Assembly: GCA_029204225.1 (NCBI GenBank)
Contig: CM055107.1
Span: 509,942 to 573,941 of the forward strand
Direction of reading: 5' to 3'
From: Diphasiastrum complanatum
Taxonomy: Eukaryota > Streptophyta > Lycopodiopsida > Lycopodiales > Lycopodiaceae
DNA length: 64,000 nt
The notes under the pieces were generated by a model. It saw only the letters and a program-made list of their open reading frames with translations, was not told the origin of the DNA and did not search any database. Below, piece by piece: positions 1 through 12,212 of the stretch (position 1 is its first letter; every line of letters begins with the position of its first letter). The position numbers and the translations under genes are program-made.

Positions 1-85
1 TTTTAAGTTTGAGCTCGACATCCTCTGGTCCACAAACTTTTCCATTATAAAATAGCAATCCATCTTGAACGGTAAATTGTTCCAC
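1..85 (-). pseudogene. Possible Ty3/gypsy pol fragment at window edge
   Basis: On the minus strand a short segment reads DGLLFYNGKVCGPEDVELK, resembling the stretch before the integrase zinc-binding region of Ty3 elements. It is only about 28 codons, is cut by the window start, and has stops upstream. 86-430 shows nothing recognisable. Confidence 0.3.
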
Positions 86-429
86 AATCTTCTTGTCTTT
101 ATTTGTTAGCTAAGACCCCTATGAACTCATCTCAACATTGTCCTCATTTCTTTCGGTTCAAACAATGTTTCAAAAATGACCAATACGAGGATTACTTTCA
201 TACTGTCCTCTGAACGAGGATTACTTTCATACTATCCTCTGAACAAACGATATAGACCCGTAGAAATCTAGTTGAAAGCCAATTCATTTAGTCCACTGAT
301 CTGATTAAGAGCTATTGTAACTTGATTAGAGCTGCCTCTTATATAATGGATTTTCTGATTGGATTCTAGCATCAATTTGGTCCATCAAGCTTTCATATTC
401 CGAAAATCGTGTTGAATCCACAACTCCTT

Positions 430-782
430 TGTGTCCATTTCCATTATGATTTGTTTCTTTTATTGAATAAATCTATATTTGATTGCGTTCAGTATCATAT
501 CAGTATGCATGCATCTCTGTATACTTTTTGTAACTGATAATCTCTTATTATTTGTCTGATAATTCAATGCTTTATGTTTGGTTACATAATCACTTAGTTA
601 CTAGCGATTTCAAAGTTAGTTGCTAAAGATTGAACGTGATTTCTATCACTACCTTTTGTTCAATATTGATGGGCGTAGTCATGCATAAGAAAAAAGTTTC
701 TTCCGCTGCGCTCGATAAATCGTTTATCTACTTTGATTTGTCAAATTATTTTTCTCTTTCATCTCATCACCTCTTTCCAACA
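430..782 (+). mobile_element. LTR fragment, repeated family copy 1
   Basis: Shares long stretches with 4440-5117 and 7385-7548, including ATTCAATGCTT, GATTTCAAAGTTAGTTGCTA and the end CATCACCTCTTTCCAACA. The family ends in CA. It is fused directly to a copia RNase H remnant at 783. Confidence 0.5.
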
Positions 783-985
783 AGTTCAACTATACTCTAT
801 TGCGACAATCAGAGCTGCATTGCTCTATCTCTGAATCCACGAACTCACTCTAGAACTAAACACATTGAAGTTCAATTTCATTTGCTTAGAGAGAAAGTTC
901 AGAATAAGGATGTCGAATTAAGTTACTGTTAGTATGTTGGCTGGTACCTTGATTAAGCCTTTATCAAGAGAAAAGCATGTTGCAT
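783..985 (+). pseudogene. Copia RNase H remnant
   Basis: Translates to YCDNQSCIALSLNP, then RTHSRTKHIEVQFHLLREK, the end of the Ty1/copia RNase H domain. A stop follows VELSYC at 930-932, and the remainder (LTKALS-like region) is degenerate. The ATG-initiated frame beginning at 630 is a chance fusion of LTR and RNase H sequence. Confidence 0.6.
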
Positions 986-1164
986 GTTGCCTAATTGTTA
1001 TTCGCTCCCTTCATGGTTGTCTTTGACACCTACCAAGACATTCCTCCATTCGATCTAAGTCAATGTTGATGTTGTAGTCTGGTAAAGATTCTGTAATGAT
1101 CTCTATGTCGGAGCTCTGTTTCCTATTCCACACGTAATTTCTTCAAAAGCCCTCCAACACTCAA

Positions 1165-1260
1165 AGAAGTTCTTTGCATAAAAATAAGGGAGGGGGCAAG
1201 ATGGGCAAACTCTAAGTTATATTGGGCATGAGAGTGATGCCCAATAAGGCGAGAGGCTTT
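1165..1260 (+). repeat. Polypurine/LTR-border-like segment, inverted copy near 12.2 kb
   Basis: GCATAAAAATAAGGGAGGGG followed by GGGCAAACTCTAAGTTATATT. The same sequence lies inverted at 12143-12212. The purine tract followed by a shared block looks like a 3' LTR border, about 180 bp after the RNase H remnant. Internal palindrome TTGGGCAT...ATGCCCAA. Confidence 0.45.
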
Positions 1261-1375
1261 CTAATTGTCTGCAATGATAGCTAGCCCGAATGGGATGCAT
1301 AAATTTGCACCTATAATGTGCAATTCTATTGAGTCATCCTATTGTAACATGATGCTTCTAGGCTAGCAAATACAC

Positions 1376-1438
1376 CAAGCTACTTTGCTCATGAACCAAG
1401 CTACTCTGCTCATGAACCAAGCTACTCTGCTCATGAAC
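1376..1438. repeat. 21-bp tandem repeat, 3 copies
   Basis: Units 1376-1396, 1397-1417 and 1418-1438; each begins CAAGCTACT and ends CTCATGAAC, with one T/C difference in the first. Non-coding. Confidence 0.9.
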
Positions 1439-1982
1439 CAACGAGTTATTTGTTGCCCTTGCTTGCAGCTCTAATGAAGACTTCATTGGATGGCGATAAA
1501 TTGATGAGATTACTTGTTAGAAAAAAGTTAACTTTGAGAGTATGATCATTTTTATTGTTTGTTGTCATCACGTAACTGCTTTCAAGGGTACCCATAAAAA
1601 AAGATAGATGGAGGGAGAGCATTGTTTAATCAATGAGTAATAATAACATTTTGGAGGTGGAATATTGTGATAAAATAGCTTTAAAAATTGGGCTTTCGCA
1701 TGTTTTTTTTTGAAGGCTATAATAAGTATTCCACGTAAATATTTAAGCAAGAAACTAAGATTTATGCTGGGATTAGTAGCAAGAAAACTTTCTCATATCA
1801 TATATCAAGGACCAAATAGCTTCTATGATTTTTGTAGCTAGTTTTTAAGCTTGAACTTCCTTGTTACCAAGACCAACTCTTAGGCATTTTGAAGCTATCT
1901 CACTCCACAAAATTCCATGTCATCTAAATGAATATAATCATTTATGCACTCAAATTTGAACAGTCCCATTCTAACAACATGT

Positions 1983-1983
<1 letters not shown>

Positions 1984-2067
<84 letters not shown>
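1984..2067. repeat. (CT)n microsatellite, 84 bp
   Basis: 42 uninterrupted CT units. The Ser/Leu and Arg/Glu repeat ORFs across it on both strands are artefacts. Confidence 0.97.
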
Positions 2068-2069
<2 letters not shown>

Positions 2070-3950
2070 CTCGTCTTGCTCTCACGCGCTCTCTGTCCAT
2101 GTCTTCTCTTTGCTCGCATGGTAACAAGTGTCATTAGAATGTATGCCCAGACTCAAGCAACTCTCAAGGTGCTAGCAGTATCTTCATCAGGTTGCGAGGA
2201 CTTTTGGACACTTTCTTTGTTAATTTGTATTTTAAGATTTTTTATAATCATTTGAGAATATAGTTTAATCATTGTTGCAAGATTGTTGCCCGTATTTATA
2301 TTTTGATTTTCTCCCATTTTAACTATCCCTCAATCTGCGGCAACCCACTTCATATATCCTAATGAGGTTTTGTCATATTAAAATTTAAAAGATTTGACCG
2401 TAAATCTTTGTGGAGTCCGAGGCAAATTTGTTCAGATCTCAAAGCATTTCAGATTGACGACAGACAAACATGCTTATTCCAATATAATTGTACAACACTT
2501 TTTGTACAATACAACGAAGCAACTCAAAAAAAATTATTTGCATTGTTTGAATCAATTAGTCCTTTCAATATCACTTCAATTTATTGTAGACGACCTCTTT
2601 CTTATAAAAATTTTTGTCTGTTGTGTGAGATCGGCCAGCTCATTGCTCTGGTGTGGACACATTAGAAATTCTACTTTTGTGTGATGCAGAATAAGAATAT
2701 ATTTTCGTGCAACATACATGCTGAGCTTGTAGAGCAACAAATCTGTTTGGAAAACGAGTGTTGGGAGGAAGGTTTAGTGAATTGGGTTGCGTCAATCTGT
2801 CTCATTGAAATAAATTAGCTCTTATTTGTTATCTTAATTCACCACAACCACTTGACATGAAGTTAGCAAGAACAATATTTCTATAAAACTAAACTTGAAC
2901 AATCATCATTTAGAAACTCGTAGTAAAGTGCATATCTTTCTTTCATTCAATTAGAATAATCATGATCTAATAATGCACATGCACCAACAAGCCCTAGACT
3001 TTTCCTAGTCTTTCCAATTTTGATGATCTTTGCCATCACACACGATCTCAATACGACTTCTAATTTCCAATCATTATATTTTGTTGTTTGTTCAAACTCT
3101 TAAGTCTTTACAAGCCAATTAATAGGACTTTTCATGAAGAATTTCATGTTGAGGTTTTAGATGTCGTTGAAGATAGAAAGTGGCTAATAAAATTGAAAAG
3201 TTTTATGTTCAACATTACAAATCAAATAGCAATCATGGATAGAACAAACTAAAATGTAATCTTGTAAATTCAAAGGCATATTGGCATTTGAAGAGATGCA
3301 AGTTTTTGGAATTCTCCTTATGCTATGTTTATTTCTTAATCTCACATGTCTATGGAATACATTTGCTAATTTACCTTTTGGTTTGCTTATTTCAGGTTTT
3401 GGTTTTTTTTTTCTAGTATATGTTGCAAGAAGTTTGTTTGTTCAAAGTTGTAATTGTGACAGCTTAGATCTTTTTTCTTTTTTTAATCTTTCAGCGTCGT
3501 TGATTATTGCTGCAAACTTTACAATGTGTCACTAGATCATTTATTGAACTCAATGTGAAATAGGACTTCTTGCTTCTTTGTTGTTGACAAGTATTGCTTC
3601 TTTGTTGTTGACAAATATTGTTGTTGACAAATATTGTTTATAGAAACCTTTGTCCAATTTTACAATGTACTTGTGATGAGATTATTCCACATGGCACATA
3701 CATTGTTGTTATGTACTAAAGTGCTTTTTGGATGCTCACAAAGCTTTACGGAGATACCTAGAGTACACTTTTAATGAACCCTTTGCATCTATGTGTTGGA
3801 TTATTCTCCTACCAATTGACTTTTAATCTTCATCCAACTTCATTTATCTAGACTTGCAGAATTCTTCGTGTTTTTATACAACTACTTGGAAATGACTCAC
3901 AGGTGGCTTCGACGTTTATTGACATCATCAACAAACTTCGAAGACTTCAG
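2068..3950. other. AT-rich DNA without recognisable gene
   Basis: Only short, low-complexity open frames, including a hydrophobic T-rich one at 3281-3535, none resembling a known family. A short direct repeat around TTGTTGTTGACAA occurs at about 3566-3638. 1440-1983 likewise holds nothing identified. Confidence 0.6.
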
Positions 3951-4004
3951 TGACTTCGGCCACTTCGACCACTTCAATGACTTCGGCCACTTTGGCCATG
4001 TCAA
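3951..4004. repeat. 27-bp minisatellite, 2 copies
   Basis: Units 3951-3977 and 3978-4004, both starting TGACTTCGGCCACTT. Further CTTCG/GGCCAC motifs precede it. Lies just upstream of the LTR-like unit. Confidence 0.75.
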
Positions 4005-4139
4005 TTGATTGACAGTTAACGTTCCACTCGTCTTGAAGCTAAAGACTTGCCCTAATCTTATAGCAAGTAAATTTCCAGGAATTACCAACTGGATGGATGC
4101 CAACTCACTATGGCCCACTGGCCATTATAATCTATGGCC

Positions 4140-5117
4140 TAATTAGTTGTCCTACTATTAGACGTTGTCGCATTTGCTTAGTATAAATAGCTGCTCATAT
4201 TTCTACAAAATTATCTCAGATCAAAGAAGCAAGTATTTGAATAGTTAGCGTTCTCTCTCAAGCCTACGAGCTTGGACACTCTTGAGCATTCTAGCTCATC
4301 TCTTTAGAGTTGATTAGAGATTGCTATTGTGCTTCTGCTTATTGGTAGTTGCGCTTAGTTCAGACTTATATTTAGTCGTCCAGAGATAGCTTAGTCTACG
4401 TGGCTTCGATCTGCAACTTGTTGTACGCATTTATATTTGTTTCGTTTTTTATACTGAATCAATCTATCTTTTATTGCGTTCAAGTTCGTATCAGAATGTA
4501 TACATCTTTGTAGTTCTTCACGACTGGTTATTTGTCTGAAAATTCAATGCTTAATGTTTGGCTACTTAATCACTGTAGTACTAATGATTTCTCTCGAGCT
4601 GCGAGCTTGGACACTCTTGAGCATTCTACCTCAGTTCTTTAGAGTTGATTAGAGATTTTATTGTGCTTCTACTTCTCAGTAGTTGCGCTTAATTCAGACT
4701 TATATTTAGTCGTTCAAAAATAGCTTAGAGTGCGCGGCTTCGATCCGCAGCTTGTTATACTCATCTACATCTGCTTCATTTTTTCATACCGAATCAGTCT
4801 ATCTTTTATTGCGTTCAGGTTTGTATTAGAATGTATGCATCTCTATAGCTCTTCGCATTGATTATTTGTATGATAATTCAATGCTTAATATTTGGATACG
4901 TAATCACTGTGATACTAATGATTTCAAAGTTAGTTACTAAAAGATCGAACGTGATTTCTATCACTATTGTTTTGTTTGAAATTAATAGGTGTAGTCATGC
5001 ATAGAGAAAGAGAAAGATAGTTTATTCCGCTGCGCATGATAAGTTCTAATTCTTGTCGTTCAAATTCTTTTTATTCGAATCTTATTCGACCCATCTTTTC
5101 ATCACCTCTTTCCAACA
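4140..5117 (+). mobile_element. LTR-like unit with internal duplication, family copy 2
   Basis: Contains a TATA box (TATAAATAG, 4182-4190) and two diverged tandem copies of about 330-360 bp: about 4260-4590 and about 4598-4925. They share GAGCTTGGACACTCTTGAGC, AGAGTTGATTAGAGA, TTGCGCTTA and ATTCAATGCTTAAT. The second continues to the family end TTTCCAACA at 5117. The left border was not found. Probably a solo LTR whose transcribed part was duplicated. Confidence 0.55.
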
Positions 5118-5571
<454 letters not shown>

Positions 5572-5954
5572 TCTTGCAAAAGCAAAACCAAATCTTATTC
5601 ATAAACCAACAAGGTAGAACATAGTCGAAAACATACAGTACTTTAAAAAAGAACATTGTTCAACAAAACATATTTCAAGACATCCAGCTGGTACCTGCCA
5701 CCATCCCACCACACAAAACCGCGCAAGTTAGCATAGTGAGGAGGATAGGTGTCAACGCTGAATGTACTCAGTTGTTATCCATTTACAAAATAAGTTTAGC
5801 AGCTTAATAGCTTAAAGTATTTGATGAAAAAATGTAGTCCAATCTTTCCTATTTAAGATGATTAAGTGCAATAAGGCTTTTCCATAATATTACCGTATCA
5901 GGGCATTCCGCCATTCTGATCAGTTTTATGGTACTGTCCAAATCAATTTTCAGA

Positions 5955-6815
5955 ATAATCAGCAAGTGTATTTGAAAAACTACCTTTGTTAAATACTTTG
6001 CATTTTACAAACAGGGGATAGCGTGGGTCAGTACTCAAATACGGAGCAAATCCATGCCATACCAATATTTGCACCTATAGTAGGTAAAGTACCATTATCG
6101 AAGCTCCTAAGCATATCCATGCTTTCCAAGAGTCCGCTAGCAATCACACTGTTTCATTTATTTTTAATATTGGTCGTGTCTTTTTTTATATAAAAAAACC
6201 ATACATGCTTAAAGTTATATTGGCCAAGTATCTTACCCTAGAACCCTATGAGTACAGTGGTCCCTCGCACAAATCCATGTGCATTAGGGGAGCTTAGGTT
6301 ATCAATACTTGTATTATTGGTTTCAACATTTATTGATGGGAACAAGAACCAGAAATCGTAAAGTGCATAGCCATAATTATCTAGGCCTATTTACTTTTGA
6401 AGAATAAATGAGATATTAGACTGCAATAGTCGAAAACATTTTCCCTATTCCTAGTCTATTGATGACCATCTTTGTTTTACTATTCTTTGTGTAAACTCCG
6501 TCAACACTATAAACCAGTACCCCAAATAAGGTTTAGCAACACTAACCTGAATAGAAGTCGCAACTGAATCCTGTGAGGAAGCCATATTTGTTACGAGAGA
6601 TGTTTCCTTCGAATTGTGATAATGAGCAAATTCGATTCTAGTTTTCGTCATAATGGTAATAGCAACACGAGCAATGCCAATCAGCATCTAAATTTAAAGT
6701 AAAACATCTGCCCATAGCTTAGTAAAGAGAGTTTGTAAGCACATTTAACCTATCATTTCATCCCTTTATGAAGATACTGGTCATACACATACCTGTATGA
6801 GAGCGTATTCCTTCT
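5955..6815 (-). pseudogene. Exon-like segments of an unidentified gene (weak)
   Basis: On the minus strand, 6547-6687 is an open segment of 47 codons bordered by TTTAG before it and CAG/GTTAGT after it. It begins MLIGIARVAITIMTKTR. A 23-nt segment 6793-6815 ends ACAG/GTATGT and joins it in frame (EKEYALIQ). Further down, 6028-6147 reads LESMDMLRSFDNGT, and another frame over about 5985-6096 reads HGFAPYLSTDPRYPLFVK. These look coding, but I recognise no family and the last pair needs a frameshift. Best guess: remnants or scattered exons of a minus-strand gene or captured gene fragment. Confidence 0.25.
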
Positions 6816-7329
6816 CTGAAAAATGGAATCAGAATGTGATGTTGTAGTCTAGCAACCATTGTAGAGGAAAAGACACATAACCTTTGCATATCATTGCTCA
6901 TGTTCTACTTATCATAACCCATACTTCACTCCTACTGTGAAATAATCTGATCGCTGTCCCAACGAATATCTTAATGCTCCAATGAATAGCAATGCAACTT
7001 CTGCAAACATATGTGTAGAGAATGCGCTGCCAGCGCACTTCCAAAGTGTGTGCCATTCACTCAAAAACTTAGTCTTTTCTATAAAAGCATAAAGCTATGC
7101 ATGCAAACAGAAGCAATCATTGCTTTGAGGGCAATGAATTGCGATTTAGAGCCTATATCCCTTGCCAATGCATGCAAAAAGTGAAACCAAATAAGAGTGG
7201 TTATGGATTGCGACGCCTTCCATAAAGCATAAATTATGACCCAATAACCTCATAAACAAGCATCCTTCCTGTATGTAGTCAAGATGGTAACACATCTGCA
7301 AGGAATGAATTAAGATAGCTTTTAGACAG
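6816..7329. other. No recognisable gene
   Basis: Non-coding on both strands as far as I can see; short frames only. Confidence 0.5.
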
Positions 7330-7548
7330 AGTTACACTTACTCAGAGATAGTTCAGTGCACGCGGTTTTGATCCATAATTTCTTATTTCGAAGTTAGTTG
7401 CTAAAGATTGAACATGATTTCCATCACTACTGTTTGTTCAATATTGACATGCATAGTCATTCACATGCATAGCCGTGCTCGATAATTCGTTCACTTACTT
7501 CAATTTGTCGAATTATTTTCTCTATCCTCTCATCACTTCTTTTCAACA
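7330..7548 (+). mobile_element. LTR fragment, repeated family copy 3
   Basis: Matches the right part of copies 1 and 2 (GAAGTTAGTTGCTAAAGATT and the end CATCACTTCTTTTCAACA at 7548). The left part is truncated. Confidence 0.5.
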
Positions 7549-8454
7549 GTCAGGACTGATAGAGGTACTTACATAAACAAACACAAAGTCAAATGACTAT
7601 CTGTTGTGAAAATGAAAGTCAAATAAATCAGACAAATTTGTTAAGAGCAGTAATATAATTTGATTAAATAACATAGCATGCACACTGACATGATCTTGAA
7701 CTCAATAAGATGACGAACTGATTCAAAAAGTAAAGAATACAAGTCATGTGATGTGGAGAGCACATGCCAATTGCGGTAGTAACCATGTGCTCGAAACTAC
7801 TTTTTGGTTCTGTAATGGCTAGGACGATTCGAAGATCATTTGATACCTTATCTTAACTCTCTATCTTAATCTAGTAAATATGGAAACATCTACTTTGTCT
7901 ACTGATTAATTACAATGATCATTTGATTTTAAAGGTTTGTTTGCTTGATACAATAATTCGGCTTGTTTGAATCTGATGATCATAGACAAATATACAAATG
8001 CATAAAGACATTAAGCTTTTGTTGTCTGATTTGGATCTTGGCGATGATCATGGCTGTCACTATTTGGACAGGTGGTGATCATGGCCATTGTCATTGTCAA
8101 AACGATTATGTAGTCTCAAGAACAACTAGTATAGGTGACTAGCTTTATTTTGAATGCTATCACGCCAGGCAAATTCGATAATCTATCAATTTGAGTCGGA
8201 TTCGGGTTCACTGGTGACAAGGATTCGAATGTCGATTCAACGATTGCTCGAATCGATTATTTGAGCACCCGTTGACAAACGATAGTTCGACTCCTTTGAC
8301 AGTTTGACTCGACCAATTGACTATCGTGTAGATACATGTTTTTTAATCACGTGTATTTCTTTAAACTACGCAATAATGTGTGTGAAAAATACAACAACAT
8401 GAATGAATTGAGATTAACAATAGGATTTAGGAAGAGAAAGCATAATAACCCCTC
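7549..8454. other. Intergenic DNA, nothing recognised
   Basis: No coding or repeat signature. The region directly left of the minus-strand copia may include its decayed 3' LTR, but no LTR pair could be matched. Confidence 0.45.
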
Positions 8455-8518
8455 TTAATCTGGATCCATGAATGCCTTGTTCTTCAGACTAAGTGATGCA
8501 CAAAATATGTTGTGTGTA

Positions 8519-8713
8519 TCAATGCTCAGTGCCTTGGTGAATACATCCACTATAATGTCCTATGTTTGACAAACTGGCTACTAAGTCAATGGCACTTAGA
8601 TTATTATAAAATACAATTGTCAAAGTATACTGATTAAGACAAACATCTGACATCAAATTTCTCACTGCTTCTTTGATAGCTTGAGAAGCAACAATATACT
8701 TTGATTTTGTCAA
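8519..8713 (-). pseudogene. Copia RNase H fragment
   Basis: Reads SKYIVASQAIKEAVRNL, then VFYNNLSAIDLVASLSN, matching copia RNase H around its E-x-EY-A and DNQSAI motifs. DNQ has become YNN, so an active-site region residue is lost. Confidence 0.65.
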
Positions 8714-10234
8714 AGAAAGAACAATGGAGATTTGCTTCTATTCTAGGAGATAGGACCATCGTTGAAGAATGATGTAAATCCAGATGTGGATCTACGAGTA
8801 TCTACATCTCCTCCCCTGCTTGTATTTGTATATACATTGAGTATGTGGAGATTGTCATTGTCGACTTCTCCATATCATATGCATAAGTCTTTTGTAGCCT
8901 GAATATACCTCATGATTTTGTTGAGAGCCTCTTAATGGATCATTCCAGTATCAGCCTTGAATTGGCTTAGTGAGCTAACTGCAAAAGAGATATCAGATAT
9001 GGTATAGACCATTTCATACATGAGAGATTGAAGTATCGACTGGTAGGGATACTCTCTTATTCGCTCCTTTTTCTGCTTTGTTAAAGGGCATTGGTCCTTC
9101 GACAATCGTAGGCCCAGCCAGGTCCATTGGTGAGTGAGCTTCTTTGCAATTTATAAGATTATATATTATGAGTGTGTTTTGAAGATATCTTTTTGAGTAA
9201 TATAGATCAACCTTCTCTCTTTGTCTCTATGGACTTGAATCTCTAGACAATAGTGAGTTTCATCCAGATTTGTTATGTCGAATTCTGATAACAACATTTG
9301 TTAGCATCTTTTATCAGATCGACATTGTTGATGAAAAACAGTGTGTCATAAACATATAAGGTGACAATGATAAAGGAATGTTGCACTGACTTAAAATAAA
9401 AATTTGATTCGACAATGCTTGATTTATAGCCATGTCGAATGATGAATATATTGATCCTATGAAACCAAGCTTTGGCTGATTATTTTAAGAGCCATAAATT
9501 ACTTCCTTGTGGTGCTTAGATACATGATTTTCCTTACCATTGAGAATGTATGCCTCGGGCTTCTTCATCATGTATATATCTTCTTTGATCACTCCATTCA
9601 AATAAGCTTTTTGTACATCGAGTTGATGTACCTCGAAGTTGGCTGCAGTAGCATACAATACAAGTTATTGAATTGATGAGCGCTTGACTACATGACTAAA
9701 AGTCTCGTTTGTAATCAATTTTTGGGATTTGTGAAAATCCTCGCACTACTAGTCGAGACCCTTCCTTCGATCGATACTCTCGTCAATTTTATACTACATC
9801 TTAAACCATTTATGATCGATATGATTGCCGTCGACAGACAATTCAACAATTGACCATATCTGGTTTTTGATTAGAGAGGCATACTCTTTGTACAATAATC
9901 TTTGTCCAACATTTCTCTCTAGAGATTTGAGTCTGATTAGCTGAGTGCCTCTTCGACAATAGTCAGCTCATGAATTAGATAGCAGATAGACTCATCAATG
10001 AACCTCGTAGGTAGTGTGCACACTCTGGTTGATCTTTTTGGAGGTGGCGGAGGCTGATAATCTTGTCATTGGTTTTGTTGCTCATGAATAGCAGTAACAT
10101 ATTTTTCGAATTCGCTATCAAATAGTTGTTAGGACAGTCGACATGTTCAAATCTGAGGCTCAAATTGTTGTGTCGATGACAGGAGCATTCGATGGTTTGT
10201 CAGAAACTTTGCTCTTGCTTTTCAAGTCGCTGAA

Positions 10235-10525
10235 CTAATTCTCGATAAAGACAACATCAGTGTTGAAGAATATCTTCGAGGTATCGGGACTATACATCTT
10301 GTATGTGTTATCTGAAGAAGCATAACCAATGTCCAATTTCTTCATTGGCTCTTTTGGGATCTGCGCATAGGCAATACATCTGAATACTCTGAGGTACTTC
10401 AATGATGGTTTGAACTTTGTAAGGAGTTTTACTTGAAAGGGCTTTGGTCGAATACCTATTCTAGATGTAACCTGTAGTGGAAACGACTTCAGCCCAGAAA
10501 TATTTTGGTAGTGATGCATGAGCAA
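10235..10525 (-). pseudogene. Copia integrase C-terminal region fragment
   Basis: Contains PSLKYLRVFRCIAYAQIP and KLDIGYASSDNTYKMYSP, the LRVFGC-type segment after the integrase core. It is offset by a frameshift from the upstream frame at 10489-10995. Confidence 0.65.
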
Positions 10526-10995
10526 ACATGCACTTGGTTTGATTCGACTAAGGTATGATTCTTCCTCTCAGCAAGCCCATTTGACTGACATGAATAAGGA
10601 GTTGTTAACTGTTGTTCGATGCCTTGGTTGTGGTAATACTCTTTGAATTCAATATACTCTCCATTGTTGTTTGACATCAGAGCTTCAGTCTCTGATTTAT
10701 GCTTGATAAAATACACAACTGTTTGTCTAAAATATTCATCGATGAAGGTTATGAAATATCTGGCATCTTTCAATAAAAAAAAATTCATTGGGGCCCATAT
10801 GTCTATATGTACAATGTCTAATAGGTCTTTAGCTAATGGTTTCATTGCTTGCTTTTCAACAATGCAGTCTTGGCAGACAGAGAATTCGACTTTCCTATCT
10901 GGATAGTCGAGCTCAAGTATTATAGACTGTTTAGACATATTTGACACAGATGCATGATTTAAGTGACCAAGTCCATAATCCCAAAGCCTAATCAT
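10489..10995 (-). pseudogene. Copia GAG-pre-integrase and integrase core fragment
   Basis: GLGHLNHASVSNMSKQ and the CxxC of the zinc-binding part are followed by VHIDIWAP (first catalytic Asp) and GLAERKN (catalytic Glu). The second Asp is lost: the usual SDNGGE reads SNNNGE. Sequence between SETEAL and SNNNGE is deleted. Inactive. Confidence 0.7.
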
Positions 10996-11154
10996 TTATT
11001 GATGTGAACAAAAGTATTTAGAACTTGATTGGCAGCAGAATAGTAATTACTTAGTTTATACACGTATCCATGTCTCTTTTCAGGTGCTAGAATATTGTTT
11101 GTCCTATCAATAATTCTATTTTATGTCCTAAATCTGTAATTCAGCTAACAAATA

Positions 11155-11156
<2 letters not shown>

Positions 11157-11225
<69 letters not shown>
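11157..11225. repeat. (AT)n microsatellite, 69 bp
   Basis: Uninterrupted AT run inside the tandem-repeat block that follows the copia element. Confidence 0.97.
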
Positions 11226-11227
<2 letters not shown>

Positions 11228-11320
11228 ACATTCAATAGTAGTTTGAATCGATTATTTGAGAAGTTTAATCTTACAGTGTCTTCACCTTTTATATAACATT
11301 TCCTTTATTTTTACCAAAAT

Positions 11321-11368
<48 letters not shown>

Positions 11369-11745
11369 TAGTTTGAATCGATTATTTGAGAAGTTTAATC
11401 TTATAGTGTCTTCACCTTTTATATAACATTTCCTTTATTGTTACCAAAATGACTTGTGTCATTTTAAACCTTTTCTCTTCTATTTGTCCAAGCTTTTGTT
11501 TGCATAGAGTGCATGAGAGTCTGTATTTGTGGAACAAGAAGATCCATGTAGGACATTCAATAGTAGTTTGAATCGATTATTTGAGAAGTTTAATCTTACA
11601 GTGTCTTCACCTTTTATATAGCATTTTCTTTATTGTTGCCAAAATGACTTGTGTCGTTTCAGACCTTTTCTCTTCTATTTGTCCGAGATTTTGTTTGCAT
11701 AGAGTGCATGAGAGTATGTATTCGAGGAACAAGAAGATCCATTCA
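11226..11745. repeat. Tandem block of about 180 bp, 3 copies (first truncated)
   Basis: AGTAGTTTGAATCGATTATT recurs at about 11238, 11367 and 11562, each time followed by GAGAAGTTTAATCTTA and the same downstream sequence. Copies 2 and 3 also share GTTTGCATAGAGTGCATGAG. The first copy is cut by a second (AT)n run at 11324-11365. Confidence 0.85.
11324..11365. repeat. (AT)n microsatellite, 42 bp
   Basis: AT run separating copies 1 and 2 of the tandem block. Confidence 0.95.
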
Positions 11746-12142
11746 TGCGATTCTCTTCCTGTAGCAACATAGCAATGACTCTTTGTTAGCAGAGATTTTG
11801 TTTGACATAGAATTTGTTTGACAATGGGCTTAGCCACGAATGGCATCTTCTCGTCTTGGATATATGATCTATCAAGACTTGTATATCTACGTTCTACAAA
11901 CTGTTTCAGATCTTTCTTGGTTTATTACAGAATGCAAATTATTACTAATCTAATCTAAACAAGGAACAATGAACAAGATTGAATCTAATCCTACTGAAAT
12001 CACTAGATCAACAAAACATCATCTAAATGTAAGACCCTACAAAGTGCTTATTACAAATATCACTCAACATTTGTAATAAGAACTCCTCAGGGAGTCAAGC
12101 ATAAAGCAACATCAAATCTGAATGCATGTGATCTGCCTATTG

Positions 12143-12212
12143 GGCATCATTCTAATGCCCAATATAACTTAGAGCTTGCCCATCCTGCCCCCTCCCTTCT
12201 TTTTATGCAAAG
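12143..12212 (-). repeat. Inverted copy of the 1.2 kb LTR-border-like segment
   Basis: The reverse complement contains GCATAAAAAGAAGGGAGGGG and CTCTAAGTTATATTGGGCAT, nearly the same as 1165-1250. The similarity ends outside this block. Confidence 0.5.

Larger units (their letters stand above)
8455..11100 (-). mobile_element. Decayed Ty1/copia element
   Basis: Minus-strand order GAG-pre-integrase, integrase, RT, RNase H, which defines Ty1/copia. Integrase lies at 10235-10995, a degenerate RT at about 8760-9560 (the YVDD box appears as YVYD near 9345) and RNase H at 8519-8713. Multiple stops and frameshifts; no gag or LTR pair identified. Confidence 0.75.

Noticed and set aside
3281-3535. 84-codon hydrophobic frame
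   Set aside because: T-rich DNA gives Phe/Leu; no start context, neighbours or family signal.
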